Positions 1 through 10,400 of a DNA stretch of 64,000 bases are shown here, one piece after another. Source of the stretch: Spirometra erinaceieuropaei (taxonomy: Eukaryota; Platyhelminthes; Cestoda; Diphyllobothriidea; Diphyllobothriidae); NCBI GenBank assembly GCA_902702965.1, contig CACRXP010000010.1:148377-212376 (forward strand), written 5' to 3'. The translations under genes were made by a program, and so were the position numbers. A model generated the notes under the pieces. That model worked only from the letters and a program-made list of their open reading frames with translations. It did no database searches and was not told the DNA's origin. Position 1 is the stretch's first letter, and every line of letters starts with the position of its first letter.

Positions 1-348
1 GTTGAAGGATTTTTCAATACCGAAAGACTAAATTTGATGAAGATGTCACTTGCCGTTAAATAAGTGCAAAGAGAATTATTCTTGTACCTGTTTTCTGTAA
101 AATATGTTTGAATTTATGAGAACGTCGAAAATCAAGGAAAAAAGTGCACACCATTTAGGTATTCATTTTTCAGAATGTAATTTATGCGGGCAAGCGGAAA
201 GAAGCGCGTTCAAAAACGGGCATTCCGATGTGACTGAAATATATTGGAAGTATGCTACACGACAATTAATGTGATAACCTTACTTTGGTAATATTTTTTA
301 ATTGAAAACAAATTTCGGTTACCATTCGATTAGATGACACATCTGCTG
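1..348. mobile_element. Fold-back DNA element, right half, cut by window edge
   Basis: The segment ends in CTGCTG followed by TA at 349-350. Reverse-complemented, its interior follows the same order of blocks as the complete fold-back elements elsewhere in the window: a terminal block, a block resembling the reverse complement of GACATCCTGAGGTAACTGA, and a gatttTcgATg block near base 130. No protein is encoded. The match is clearly diverged, so this is an old copy. The left half lies outside the window. Assignment to subfamily A or B is not possible. Confidence 0.6.
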
Positions 349-1059
349 TACTTATTTTGCCGTTTCACTTAAGTGGAGATCGTTCATCATTACTTCTATG
401 TGTTGGTATATGCGACCGAACTGGTTCTGGGTGGTTTATTGATTTTTCGAGTAAGAGATAAAGGCTTAAAGTATACGTAACTTTCCATAGAAGAAGCACA
501 GAAAGATCTGTTACCGTGTGTACTTTCTGTGAAGCATAATTGAATTTATACAGACATCAAGGAAAGTTAGGGGAAAATTTAAACTACTTGTGTGAGCATT
601 TTGTTTCACGTGACCGGGGCGACGCTCGCTTGAAACCCAACCCAACCACTATTGCGTCTTCACCGTTTTGTGAATTATTTCTTTTGCTGCCTTCGACAGT
701 CCCGGCTCGCTAACTATGGATTCTGGTTTGTCGATGATGGAGAGTCCATAATTTCCCGGCTCCCCACAGCTAACTAGTAATCATCCGCCTGGTGGTTCTT
801 ACCTCTTACCTGACTATAACCTTAAATATTTGCAAGCTGGCGTTTGTATCTTCTTACTTGAAAGAGTGCAGTGCAAATTAGGAACCCGTAGCCTGAACAC
901 CGTTCTTTACCAAGGCAGCCTTGGTTACCTGAGACATTTTATTGGTTGGCTCGGGTTGGAAGTCCTCAAAAAATCTTCTTAAATCATCTTCTATGTTAAC
1001 AATTGACTGCCTTCCTTCCAGGACGACAGAACAACAAGGCCTGCAAGTTAGTATAGCTG
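349..1059. other. No gene seen; small fold-back fragment
   Basis: No convincing coding sequence. Bases ~520-580 resemble an internal block of the fold-back elements (a TTGAATTTATA-like string followed by a CATCAAGGAAA-like string), so a decayed fragment is likely. The remainder is unassigned. Confidence 0.4.
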
Positions 1060-1690
1060 TAGGCTGCCCTGCGCCCATTCCCCGTACCAGACGACTGACC
1101 GGCTCGGACAGTGACTGGGGCCTGGGAATGGGAAGTGAGAGTGAAGTCGACGTCTCAGCGCACCTTCCTCACTATAAATAATTTGACGCGCTTAAAGCTA
1201 TCGCGGTGCGCTAGAAGCTGTAGCTTGGATGGCTGCCAACTGACAGGGTAACTCGGACTTTGCAGTCGGCCCAGCGTGTGTTTTGTGGGTTGTGCAGCGG
1301 ACTGGGGGTCTGAGAATCAGACTGCAATGGCTTCTTAATGTGACCTCTATGTCACTTCCACTCCGTGGGATTAGAGCCGCCACCCAACTCCTCTTGTTGT
1401 GTAAAATCCTGGTCAGCGTGCGCTGTGGACCAGCGGGTGTGGTGGTACGTCTACGTGAGAGTTTATTCCATGCCATCCACCTGCGGCCTCTCGCTTCTGT
1501 TTTTCTTTACTCTGTCTTGACACTGCGTCCAGGTGCGGGAGACGGAGAGGATTCGGTAGATGCTGTTCAAATCGACTGTCATTATAAACCAACTGGCGAG
1601 CTGGTCACCGTCCCTGCTCTCGCTCTGCTGTGGAGCACACGGTGGACACCGTCGGCAACGACGGTCAATCTGTCAGGCTGCCCTGCGTAC
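1060..1690 (+). repeat. Dispersed GC-rich repeat, family C2
   Basis: This ~630-bp block is homologous by eye to blocks at 32200-32720, 56210-56690 and 62450-62990. Its first half has the string GGATGGCTGCCAACTGAC shared with 32370-32400. Its second half, from TCTTGACACTGCGTCCAGGT onward, is shared with the C family at 31390, 38220 and 58760. The 3' end carries a short hyphenated palindrome around CGTCGGCAACGACGGTC. No protein motif was found and the open frames here are not conserved among copies. Class unknown; a non-autonomous retroposon is one possibility. Confidence 0.55.
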
Positions 1691-2289
1691 TAACTTATGG
1701 CACCCTAAATGAAAAACAAGTAAACTCTCTGGTATACCGAACAAAAGAACGTTCGCCGTGCAACGGTAGTTCATTATTGCTAGACACCGACTTCGATAAG
1801 CGGAGTACGCACAGAAGAGGGTAGGCGACTGAGGTCTCACATGTGTGAAAGTCCCATTAAGAAGGAGCTGTCACTGTGTGACTGTCAGTCCATCAATCAA
1901 CAACTCAACATACAGACATACACTGAACTGTCTCCGTGGTCTGAGCTGAATCGTCGGCTGACAACCTTCCAGGTCATGGCTTTTAGCTTACCGTGATAGA
2001 TTTTAGCGTGTCGAATGACTTATGGTTAGGAGTTATGCTCTCAGAGAGTCCACCTCATTCACACTACTCGTTGTCCTGGACTAGTTGACTGTCCGAACCG
2101 GTTAGCTAAACTGATGCTAACAGAGCTGAGAACGGCTCGTCTGCGCGCCTCACGCACACGACCTGGCCCTTCATGAATACGCACCAGGATTTTGCACAGA
2201 AGGCAGTAGCCTGCTAAAATTTCACGTGTAGCAGTACAGCCACATGGAGAAGAAGCCGAAGAACACACTTTTCACCTATGTGAAAGTTG
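1691..2289. other. No feature recognised
   Basis: Mixed-composition sequence with only short chance frames. No match to the other repeats in the window was noticed. Confidence 0.4.
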
Positions 2290-2970
2290 TCTGCATTGTG
2301 TGGCGTTGGAGAGGTTCATGCGTGGGACGTTTGTCGATGGGGAACCGTGTGATGATGTGATCATGCCTACGGTGATTTTGCCGCAGATTTTCATGGAGAT
2401 GTTTGTGGGCGAGTTGGCCCATGCGATGACTGAATGCGTGAGGTCAATGCGGCCAGTTGAGGCAATGGCGTCGGGTGTGTGTTAGTGCCCACCAGTCTCT
2501 GTGCGTTGGATCCGCAAGTGGCCGATCAGGCCGATGCGTCAGGTGAACGTGCGGTGATAGTGTGGGCAGGATAAGTCGGGAGATCCCGAATCGATTACCG
2601 TTGTTATGCTGTTAGTGATGGTCGCACTGATGGATGGGGCCATAATTAGGCCGGTGGTGGGAGAGTTGTTGGGTGTGCCAGGTATGCTTGTTGTGTCGAT
2701 GTTGCGGTTAATTCGGCTGTTATGAATACGCGTGTAATCCAATAAGCCCATGCGGTGGTTGAATGTTCATGGACAACGCAGACAGGAGTGATGGGGATGG
2801 CGGCAATCAGCAACAATGCGACATCGGGGGGGGAGGTTGTGATCAGCGGTGGTAAAGGTCGTCTTCGTGGAGGCCGTGGGTTTTGGTACAGGGGTAACGA
2901 TGGGGGGCGTTTGTGGCGACCGCAGTTGGAGTTGTTGGTTTGTTGTTGCACTGGCTCCTGAGAGGTTCGA
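2290..2970. other. G/T-skewed tract, unassigned
   Basis: The plus strand is strikingly rich in G and T, with few C-runs, for nearly 700 bp. Several frames are open for 60-130 codons on both strands, which skew alone can produce. The peptides show no recognisable domain. It could be a decayed G-rich repeat, an intron with strand bias, or part of the gene whose candidate exon starts at 3425. Confidence 0.35.
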
Positions 2971-3424
2971 TTGGAAAACTGATTCACGTACATCGGGGGA
3001 CTACGCCAGACGCCCATATCGGGTTTCACGCGCCAGTCGAGGCCCTTAACGGATTAAGACTGTTGCGCTTAGCACAGTTTCGTGGAGACACTGACGAGGG
3101 TTAGGCAACAGGTGAAGTCTGAATGGACGGGTTACCTCATCTGACTATGCACTATCCGCAACCGCCAATCCGTTGAAGTGGCTTCCCCGGCAGTTCTTGA
3201 ATGCTAGGCTGTTACGCCAGACTTACACAGCTCCTTCATTGGCACAGGTTTACAGACTACGGTCATAGCATGCCTCGAAGATTCGCCAAGACCTGCTGGC
3301 CCTCCTGTCTACTGACGAATTATCTCTATTCATAGACCCTTATCGCTTTGTCATCCTTTCTGGTATTATCGATTGCTCTCTTTCTACATTCTGTAATGCT
3401 CACGCCCCTCATTTACCTTTAAAG
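2971..3424. other. Upstream of candidate exon; possible 3' splice site
   Basis: The frame of the exon at 3425 stays open back to a TAG at 3266-3268. The stretch 3345-3424 is pyrimidine-rich and ends in TTTAAAG, a plausible acceptor placing the exon start at 3425. Which of these is the true boundary cannot be settled without transcript data. Confidence 0.3.
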
Positions 3425-3952
3425 GGTCTTGACAAGGAGTGGCCCTCGCTGGAGGCGCTGATCACTCATCTGACTGTGATGCCGGAGATGCTTCCCTGTC
3501 CCCTTCGCCTCCCCTCTACCTCGACCGCCACCACCACCACCACCCAAAACTTTCTGCGCCACCAAGATGACCAGCACCACCCGCCGGCATCCGCACGGTT
3601 GAGTGGCGCCAATCGGACGACAGTCCTTTCCACTTCCCCCTGTCTGCGGAGCGTCAGTGGACGACAGACGTGTGCTAATGGTCGTGGCCTTACATCCTCA
3701 AAATATCGTAGCATGGTGGCACCGGCGGATGATTTCTCAGCCTCCACCACTACTTCCTCCTCTTTCAGTGAGCTTGACGCCAATATACATTCTTTGCGCC
3801 TTGAAGCCTCCAACGGTAGTGCATCTGCTCCCGTCAAGGGGATAGACGCGACAATGCTACTTCCGGAGGACGACATAGGCGAGGAGTATCAGCGCCTCTC
3901 CGATTTCTCCTCTATGCTTGCCGACATGCGTCCCGTGGTCGCTCACCGATGA
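3425..3952 (+). CDS. Candidate terminal exon, SH2-like C-terminal half plus low-complexity tail
   Basis: The open stretch encodes about 175 residues and ends in TGA at 3950-3952. The first ~30 residues include WPSLEALITHL and then LPCPLRLP. This resembles the last part of an SH2 domain: a hydrophobic 'F/W-x-SL-x-x-L-I/V' helix followed by the closing strand L-P-C-x-L-x-x-P, a pattern seen in tensin-type and RIN-type SH2 domains. SH2 domains bind phosphotyrosine peptides in cytoplasmic signalling. The phosphate-binding arginine would lie in upstream exons not seen here. The middle is rich in Thr, Ser, His and Pro. The last ~70 residues are acidic and polar, with DDIGEEYQRLSDF and a possible tyrosine phosphorylation site. 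No second copy occurs in the window, unlike the repeats. Start chosen at the TTTAAAG acceptor; the frame is open upstream to 3269. It could still be a chance frame in skewed DNA. Confidence 0.4.
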   Translation, partial: GLDKEWPSLEALITHLTVMPEMLPCPLRLPSTSTATTTTTQNFLRHQDDQHHPPASARLSGANRTTVLSTSPCLRSVSGRQTCANGRGLTSSKYRSMVAPADDFSASTTTSSSFSELDANIHSLRLEASNGSASAPVKGIDATMLLPEDDIGEEYQRLSDFSSMLADMRPVVAHR

Positions 3953-4604
3953 AAATCCGGCCAGATGCACTGTGTCTTCCCCCTTTTCCCAGCATTTTCT
4001 GTACGCGCAATCTCCTCTGCTTTCTCACAACCCAGCCTCTAAGTGTACAAACGTCGTCTTCACTTGATATCCCCCATGCGCACTCCACCTCCTCTTCTCA
4101 TATTGCCCTCTCAAAGTCATATGGGACCGCCGATTCCGTGCCGTTTATTTTGCCCCTTTTTGACCCGACACGTTACTTTGTTCTCCGTGCGCAGACTCGT
4201 TCTTTATCGCCCTCCCCATTGCCACCATCTATTAATTTGTCTGTCTCCAATCTCTGTCTGTTTGTCTGTCTGCAATCTGGGCTGTCGGCAGCAGCCGACC
4301 AGTGGGCTGTGCGCATGTCTACGCGGGTTCACGTGTGGGTGTGTGCGTCTGTGGCCGATTCCGCTAGCCCAGACGGTTTCCGTAAGCGTGGCTACCGACG
4401 TCCCATCGCCGCTAACACGGACGCGTCCCTGGCCGTGCTTTTTCTCCTGCTTCCTCGAGATAACGCGATCACATCTGAGGGGCGGCTGGAGACGGACGCA
4501 CGTTGTCTGCAATCCACCCGCGCGCATGTGCGCCTGTCTTTTTGCGCTGCGCGTCGGCTGCGGCATTTTAGTTGTCTTACACTGGGTCCCCTTCTGCCTC
4601 GAAA
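3953..4604. other. Pyrimidine-rich tract next to gap
   Basis: The plus strand is strongly C/T-rich. Long open frames here run across the unknown bases and are explained by the composition, so they are not annotated as genes. It may be 3' UTR or intron of the candidate gene at 3425-3952. Confidence 0.4.
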
Positions 4605-4777
4605 NNNNNNNNNNNNNNNNNNNNNNNNNNNNNNNNNNNNNNNNNNNNNNNNNNNNNNNNNNNNNNNNNNNNNNNNNNNNNNNNNNNNNNNNNNNNNNNN
4701 NNNNNNNNNNNNNNNNNNNNNNNNNNNNNNNNNNNNNNNNNNNNNNNNNNNNNNNNNNNNNNNNNNNNNNNNNNNNN
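4605..4777. other. Assembly gap (173 N)
   Basis: A run of 173 undetermined bases. The right flank begins with ATC and CCG trinucleotide runs, so the gap may be caused by simple-sequence or strongly biased DNA. Confidence 0.99.
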
Positions 4778-4812
4778 ATCATCATCATCCACCGCCGCCG
4801 CCGCCGCCGCCA
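4778..4812. repeat. Simple repeat (ATC)n then (CCG)n
   Basis: Four ATC units are followed, after CACC, by about six CCG units, directly abutting the assembly gap. Confidence 0.9.
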
Positions 4813-6007
4813 AAGACAACCAGTTCGCCTTTTCGTCCTGTTTTTTACCTCCGGCCACCCTTCTCCTTCACTCTCCCCTCTACTCGCCCTCATCCTTTCT
4901 CTCCCTCTTACCTCATCCTTTTGATCCCCACTATAGCTTGCTTGGGGACTGTCAGGCGTGTGGACGGGTGCTCTAGCGTCCTTTCCAATGATCGTCGCGT
5001 TGTCCTTTGGTGACGGTTGTAGGCTTTTGCAATCCAGGTAACGCCATCGGAATTGTCATCTTTCGGCCTCTTAGTAAGCATGACGTAGAATCTGCGGTTC
5101 GCTGCACCATTTAGTATCTCATAGGTTATCTGAGGGGAAGTTGTGGCGACCTGGTGTACCCTATCACAATCCCAGCGTCAGGTCCACCGAGGTGATGGGA
5201 GATGGCAGAAACCAGTTTAAGGTACTTATTCTGTACGGGAGACCAGAGGAAAGCGTGCAAACGGTACACTTCGGCCTTCAGTCAACGGTGTGCACCAGCC
5301 ATCCAGGGCCGGACACCAGTGATGAGCTCATGAGAGCGTATGTTGTTGCCAGCGGCGAGAAGTCAAATGGCTGGCTGTACTAATCCAGCATTCTCCCGAG
5401 TAGGTGATCGCGCGAATCATGCCTTAGTGTCGATACCAGCCGCAGACAGAAGGCTGTGATAGGACGGACCCCATATGGTAGCTTTGCTCGGCGCAGTCAC
5501 GACCCTGTGTTGACATCAGGAAATGTGGAAATCACGGCTGCTCTTACCCGGCAGCCTAGTCAATCCAGCCCCCCTGCCATAAAGCGGGAGTTCGCGTGAC
5601 TTGCCTTCTCCCTCACCCAACAACCCATTCGGGAACAGTCAAAACCAAAATCTCCGATCAACACCACTCTTATATGATAGAGTGAACTTTCCCGTTGGAG
5701 TTTGTGTAGATGAATTTAATCATAGATTTGTATCCAGAAGTGAAAGGCAGATTAAGAGTACCATCTCATGCCTACTGTCGGCCAGCCATACCCAGAGCAA
5801 GGTCAACGTATCCTGGAGTTTAGGCAATGACTTTTTCAATTGAAGACAGACATGAGTTATACATCAACTGTCATCGAAGATTCGATGGAGGACGGAATGC
5901 AGACAATTAGTTCTCTGATTCCTTCCGTGTCGTCAACGCTTGCGATGACTGACAACGAGCATCAGGTCAGTAAATGCCACCACCATTTTGTGATCATGCA
6001 GCGAGAA
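4813..6007. other. No feature recognised
   Basis: C/T-rich to about 4930, then mixed composition. An 80-codon frame at 5141-5383 has no recognisable domain. Bases 5740-6007 have no obvious repeat partner apart from the direct repeat beginning at 6008. Confidence 0.4.
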
Positions 6008-6335
6008 CAGATCCGTAGCTATCACTTCAACGGGGTTTGCACTGTGTTTCGCTGACCTCAAAAATGCTGGGGGAGGGGAGCGCGGTTAATTGCTATAGGT
6101 ATGCGGTAGCATAGCGACTGCATCCTATAAATACTGCAACTTCCTGTGCACTAGTCACCCTTTTCTGTTACTGTCTCTGATGATGGATTCAAGCGAAAAT
6201 CCGAAACGTCAGGCGAATAAAGACCTTGTTCCAGCGATCGCTTCTTCTTCTGATCAGATCAGTAACTATCACTTCAACGGCGTTTGCACTGTTTCGCTGA
6301 CCTCAAAATTGCGGGAAGGCGACAGTTAACTGTCC
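6008..6335 (+). repeat. Repeat with direct repeats around a hammerhead-like core
   Basis: An ~80-bp block at 6008-6092 (CACTTCAACGGGGTTTGCAC is typical) recurs in the same orientation at 6255-6335. Between them is the motif CTGATGA...CCGAAACGTCAGGCG followed by GTTCCAGCGATCGC and a run of TTC. The motif plus its tail recurs at 26325-26410, and the tail alone at about 44965-45010. This is a dispersed family. The direct repeats may mark a tandem or LTR-like arrangement. Confidence 0.55.
6177..6207 (+). ncRNA. Hammerhead-ribozyme-like core (degenerate)
   Basis: CTGATGA (6177-6183), an extra T, then GGATTC, a loop, AAATCC and GAAA (6203-6206). The order CUGAUGA, stem II, GAAA matches the catalytic core of hammerhead ribozymes. 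The inner helix GGATT/AATCC can form. Against it: one additional base separates the core from stem II, and no convincing stem I/III partner or GUC cleavage site was found nearby. If real, it is probably decayed. Confidence 0.25.
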
Positions 6336-8767
6336 GTATGGTCGTGCCGATGTTTGCGAACGGTCTATCCCTGGCGCGTGTTGGTCAGATGTCTTGCCGG
6401 GTTTTGATCCTCATTCGTTTGGTTACTAGCCCAGTTCTGTCGAACCTATGAAGCTGCCGATATATTCATCGCATCATCATCCATTTTGTCACCTCCGGAA
6501 TTCTTGAACATCCTTTACAGAGGACTACTTCCGTCCAACTATTTTGGAAATCCAGTAGCAAACTATCGCGCCCGAACTGAGGCAGCAGCCTCAAAGAACC
6601 TTAAGCATTCAAATACTTAAGTTGGGAGCCAGTTCATAGATTGTCTGGCCCTCCCAGTGGCTTGGTCCGTCGCCTATATCCGGAGAGTAAAACTCACATG
6701 CTATCGCTTGTGTGTGTAGGACAATCAGGATTTGTCCGATTGCTCTAATTGAATTTTATTTGTTGCCCCCACCTCCAGCGGTCTGCCCGCATTTTCCTGT
6801 CATGGTTGGAGCAGCGATGTTCCCTACGTCGAACCAAAACAGGAAAGCTGTGCGAGCTTGGAGGAGCGGCCACATTTCGGACAGAATGAGTGGAGGAATA
6901 GCATGTCACGCAGGGCTGGTAACTGCACGCACTTCTTCCGACTACATTTCCGCCTAACGAATGCTTTAGTCAGCCGCAATTTTATGACTGGGACGTGCGT
7001 GATTTATGTGGGATTGTGCCTGAGTCAGGAACATTCGCCAACCAGGTCCACGTTGGAGGCGGAAATGGCAGACTAGATCACATTTGGGCTTTCTACTAAA
7101 CACTAAACGGGACAAACAGAAGAGGAATACAAAATCCCCAATGGGCGCAGCGCATCGCACAGCTAAAAGTGGGAAATGTTTACTTTGCGACCCAGAGCGG
7201 AAAGGAGTTTCACTCACAAGATAACATCGGAGGAAGAGGGGTATTTGCGCGCGCATGCAGCCTTCTGAAGGAAAATGATTGTTGGAGAAGTGTTTAACAC
7301 TGAAAATACCCAGGAAAGACTGGCTAAAAGCCAGAGGGATTATCAAGGGCGAGGCTGGTTGTCAAAATCTATTTGCTTGTGGCAATTTGGGAAAATGCGT
7401 CTGGGCAAACGCTTGTCCGATAGCCGTCTGGCGCGCCCATGGGTGGCTGATAGCGGACCGGTCCTTGGTAGAGGTTGGCTGTAAAGTACACGACCTTGTC
7501 TGGCGATTACGCTGTCGCGGAACAGCTGGCAAAGTACTACCAGGCATCAGAGGGTTAGTGTCTGGCGTTTTTGCTGAAATACGTTTGCCTGCTACCGTCG
7601 CCGCCTTGTGGCAAAGGTTCTTTAGCCAAAGGGGTAAAAGAGACGACCTTGGAAAAGCAAGTCGCGCAGTTGTCGGTCAAATTTCCCAAAAAATCCCATG
7701 AAAATATCTGACTTCAGCGGGGACAGACGCTCTGCGCAACTCTGGTCCAGTAATGCTGGCAGGCAGTATGTGACTTGAACTGTCCAAATGGAACCGGATT
7801 CTAGGTAGTGAGTGCCCAGAGTCTTCGACAGGCCGACCTGTACGCCGTCTGCCTGACCGGAGTTCGAATACGCGGTTAAGGCCCTCGACAAAACCAGCTC
7901 CGGGGAATCCATCCCAACCTCACCGTCTTTTACAGTAGGCTGCACAACTCTTCCGACAGACTGGGTATGCTAGCGTCTCCTCTCGCCAAGGGCGAACCAC
8001 ACAGTGCTTGTGTGTGAACCAATTACTGACCGGCTAGCTTACGTACGATTGAAGGGAGTAGGTTGCCAACACATTTTGTTTTGCATGTCAACACTAAATG
8101 CCGACCTAAAAAGGCAAGAAAGAAATTTTACTCAGGACTCTCTCGCCGTAATCAGTTGGCTATTGTCAGTGGTTGGAATGAAGGGACTGGGTCAGGCGAC
8201 ATCAAACAACTGCCTTACCGACCGCTGCAGACGTTACTGCAGATGCGAGGCTGGTGAAGAGATGTTGGGCTGTTTGTGAGCAGCACCTGTTTGCCGCATT
8301 GCTACTATGTGGCTGGATCATCGTCGTGGCTCAGTTCAGACGGAATAACTTCCCTCCAATAAGTCAGTGCACCAGGGAGTGCTAGACTGACTTCATTTTA
8401 AACACCAGTCAGATTCGATCAACCGGAAGACGGCCTCCAAGTTCCACCAAATTAAAAATGATCCTTATATAAGCCTATTTCCTAACCTAAGGTAGGTGAT
8501 TTAGGCCGCACACATGCCGTCAGGCACGGGTGCGGTGTCCGTTAGAACCATAAGACAGAGTTTCCATAATGAATCGGAAACTAATCCAGCTGTCTCAGTA
8601 ATTGTTGAATCAAAGAGTAACGCCTCAGGCTCTCAGGAACGAAACCATTGTTAATATCTAGATACTGAAAATATACACTCAAGTCTTTGTGAAATTATCA
8701 ATGAAATGCCGTAGTTATATTTACTTGAAATCATTTCATTTGCATCATATTTCTCCATCAGATCATA
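6336..8767. other. No gene recognised
   Basis: About 2.4 kb with several frames of 70-140 codons on both strands at 6966-7945. They overlap each other and lack domains, signal peptides or clear splice context. No repeat family noticed elsewhere in the window matches this stretch. Confidence 0.4.
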
Positions 8768-9742
8768 CAATGAGTGACCGATCTCATGAAATATTGGCCA
8801 AAATTCCGAAATGCGTTTTCGATTAGGAAGGATTACCTAGGTGGGGCTGTAAAACTGATTATCCCGCGGCGTGGTCCTATAGTATTGCGGACTCGGCGGG
8901 ATGTCGGCTTTTAAATGCACTTCTTTCTAATCTCCTGTTGAGACCGTATTCGGTAAAATATGACTACGTATGTAGCATACATTTTTTCACACTGAGTTTC
9001 AATGAGCCTATAAATTTAAGTATATTTTATAAAAACATAAACAAAATATGCTTTCTTTCACTCGTTTGATAGAGATGAACGTCATCTTCATATTTTATAC
9101 GCGAAGAGAGAATATAATTAGGTTTTTAAAAAGTTTCTAATTACGAGATTTTTTAAGATCGTGCAATGTCCATTCAAACAGCATCGTGCCTGTCCGTTTA
9201 CCATTGCTCACAGTCCGCATCCATTACAAAATTTTATGGACTCTATATGGTATCTTTTTGAAGGCATAGAAGACTATGTGATTTTCTTTACGCAGAACGC
9301 ATGCACCTTGTAGACTGCAATCACTAGGCGCTAATGCGACGGCTGATCAGACCTCAAATTATTCGGGAATAAGAAAACTTTTCTAAAACCTAATTATACT
9401 CTTTCTTCGAGTTCAAAATATGAAGATGGCGTCCATCTCTATCAAACGAGTGAAAGAATATTTTTGTTCATGTTTTTCATAAAGTATATTTGAATTTATA
9501 AGACCATCAAAAATCAATGTGAAAAATGCATGCCACGTAAGTAGTCATATTTTACCGAATGCGGTTTCCACAGGAGATTGAAAAGGAGTGCATTCAAAAG
9601 CCGACATCCTGCCGAGTCCGAAATAGCATAAGACTATGCCGCGGGATAATCAATATTACAACACCTCACCTAGGTAATGCTTCCTAATCGGAAACTTATT
9701 TCAGAATTTTGGCCAAAATTTCATGAGATCGGTCAGTTACTG
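8768..9742. mobile_element. Fold-back DNA element, subfamily B
   Basis: The left end begins CAATGAGTGACC after TA (8766-8767). The right end finishes ...GGTCAGTTACTG before TA (9743-9744). The arms are inverted copies: ATCTCATGAAATATTGGCC near 8780 faces its complement near 9720, and the GGGATGTCGGCTTTTAAATG block near 8900 faces its complement near 9600. The arms run several hundred bases and flank a smaller non-palindromic centre. No transposase frame. TA on both sides and CAGT-like termini suggest a non-autonomous Tc1/mariner-superfamily element. Confidence 0.75.
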
Positions 9743-10039
9743 TATGCTCGGCGTAAGGATTCCTACATCGAGATGCGATGCATATGCCTCCGATACCTCG
9801 AGACCATTGACACGAGCTCCACACATAAGCTGCAAGTTGCGAGTTAATTAGGGGAGACTAACATTTCATCCCGCTTGCGATTCGACAATGACCTGCTGCA
9901 CAATAAACGGATGCACATTTTGGAGGATGCAGGAGAAGTCCGCTTGTCCAGATGACTTCACGGAGGCCCGCGTAGTTGACAACGGCAAGCATCACATCCT
10001 AGTCTTCATCGTCGCAAGTACAATCGGAATACCAACAGG

Positions 10040-10276
10040 TGGTAGGGGGCGCTCACCGATCGTTCTTACGGAACTCACTCGCTCCGTTGTGCCTTGTGGG
10101 CTCTCTCTCGAGCCCAACCAGCAGCCGCACAACGGAACATAATATAGGCAGAATGGCATTGCCGACAAAGACAAGGCAGACTGGAATGGCCATTTCTGAC
10201 TTATTAGCCGTCGTCAGCCAGCCATACCCAAGCCCGAAGTGTGGAACACCCCAGGGTCGAACTTGCGACCTGTTCG
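10040..10276 (-). repeat. SINE-like repeat, minus copy
   Basis: Read on the minus strand, this contains the family body (GGTATGGCTGGCTGACGACG, then CTTGTCTTTGTCGG) and a tail with CCCACAAGGCACAACGG and GTGAGTTCCGTAAGAACG. The head is cut at the B-box-like GTTCGA. Other copies keep a tRNA-like head with GGCTCAGTGGTTAG. It forms the left arm of an inverted pair with the next copy. Confidence 0.65.
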
Positions 10277-10400
10277 ACGAGTTCGAGCCTCGGGTGCTCC
10301 ACACTTCGGGATTGGGTATGACTGGCTGACGACGGCTAATAAGCCAGAAATGGCCATTCCAGTCTGCCTTGTCTTTGTCGGTAGTGCCATTACACCAACA
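10277..10400 (+). repeat. SINE-like repeat, plus copy
   Basis: It begins at a B-box-like GAGTTCGAGCCTC and runs through the TGACTGGCTGACGACGGC body to GTCTTTGTCGGTAGTGCC. It is about 92% complementary to the minus copy immediately to its left, by base-by-base comparison of roughly 113 positions. Confidence 0.7.

Noticed and set aside
3949..5013. Long open frames running through the assembly gap
   Set aside because: They depend on reading unknown bases as open codons and lie in strongly C/T-biased sequence; no domain on either side.
7279..7945. Overlapping 140- and 107-codon frames as host genes
   Set aside because: No domains, opposite strands, no splice or promoter context; length alone is not convincing.
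8768..9742. CRISPR-like or LTR retrotransposon explanation for repeated ends
   Set aside because: The ends are inverted and not direct, there is one unit per locus, and TA flanks are present; this fits a fold-back DNA transposon.
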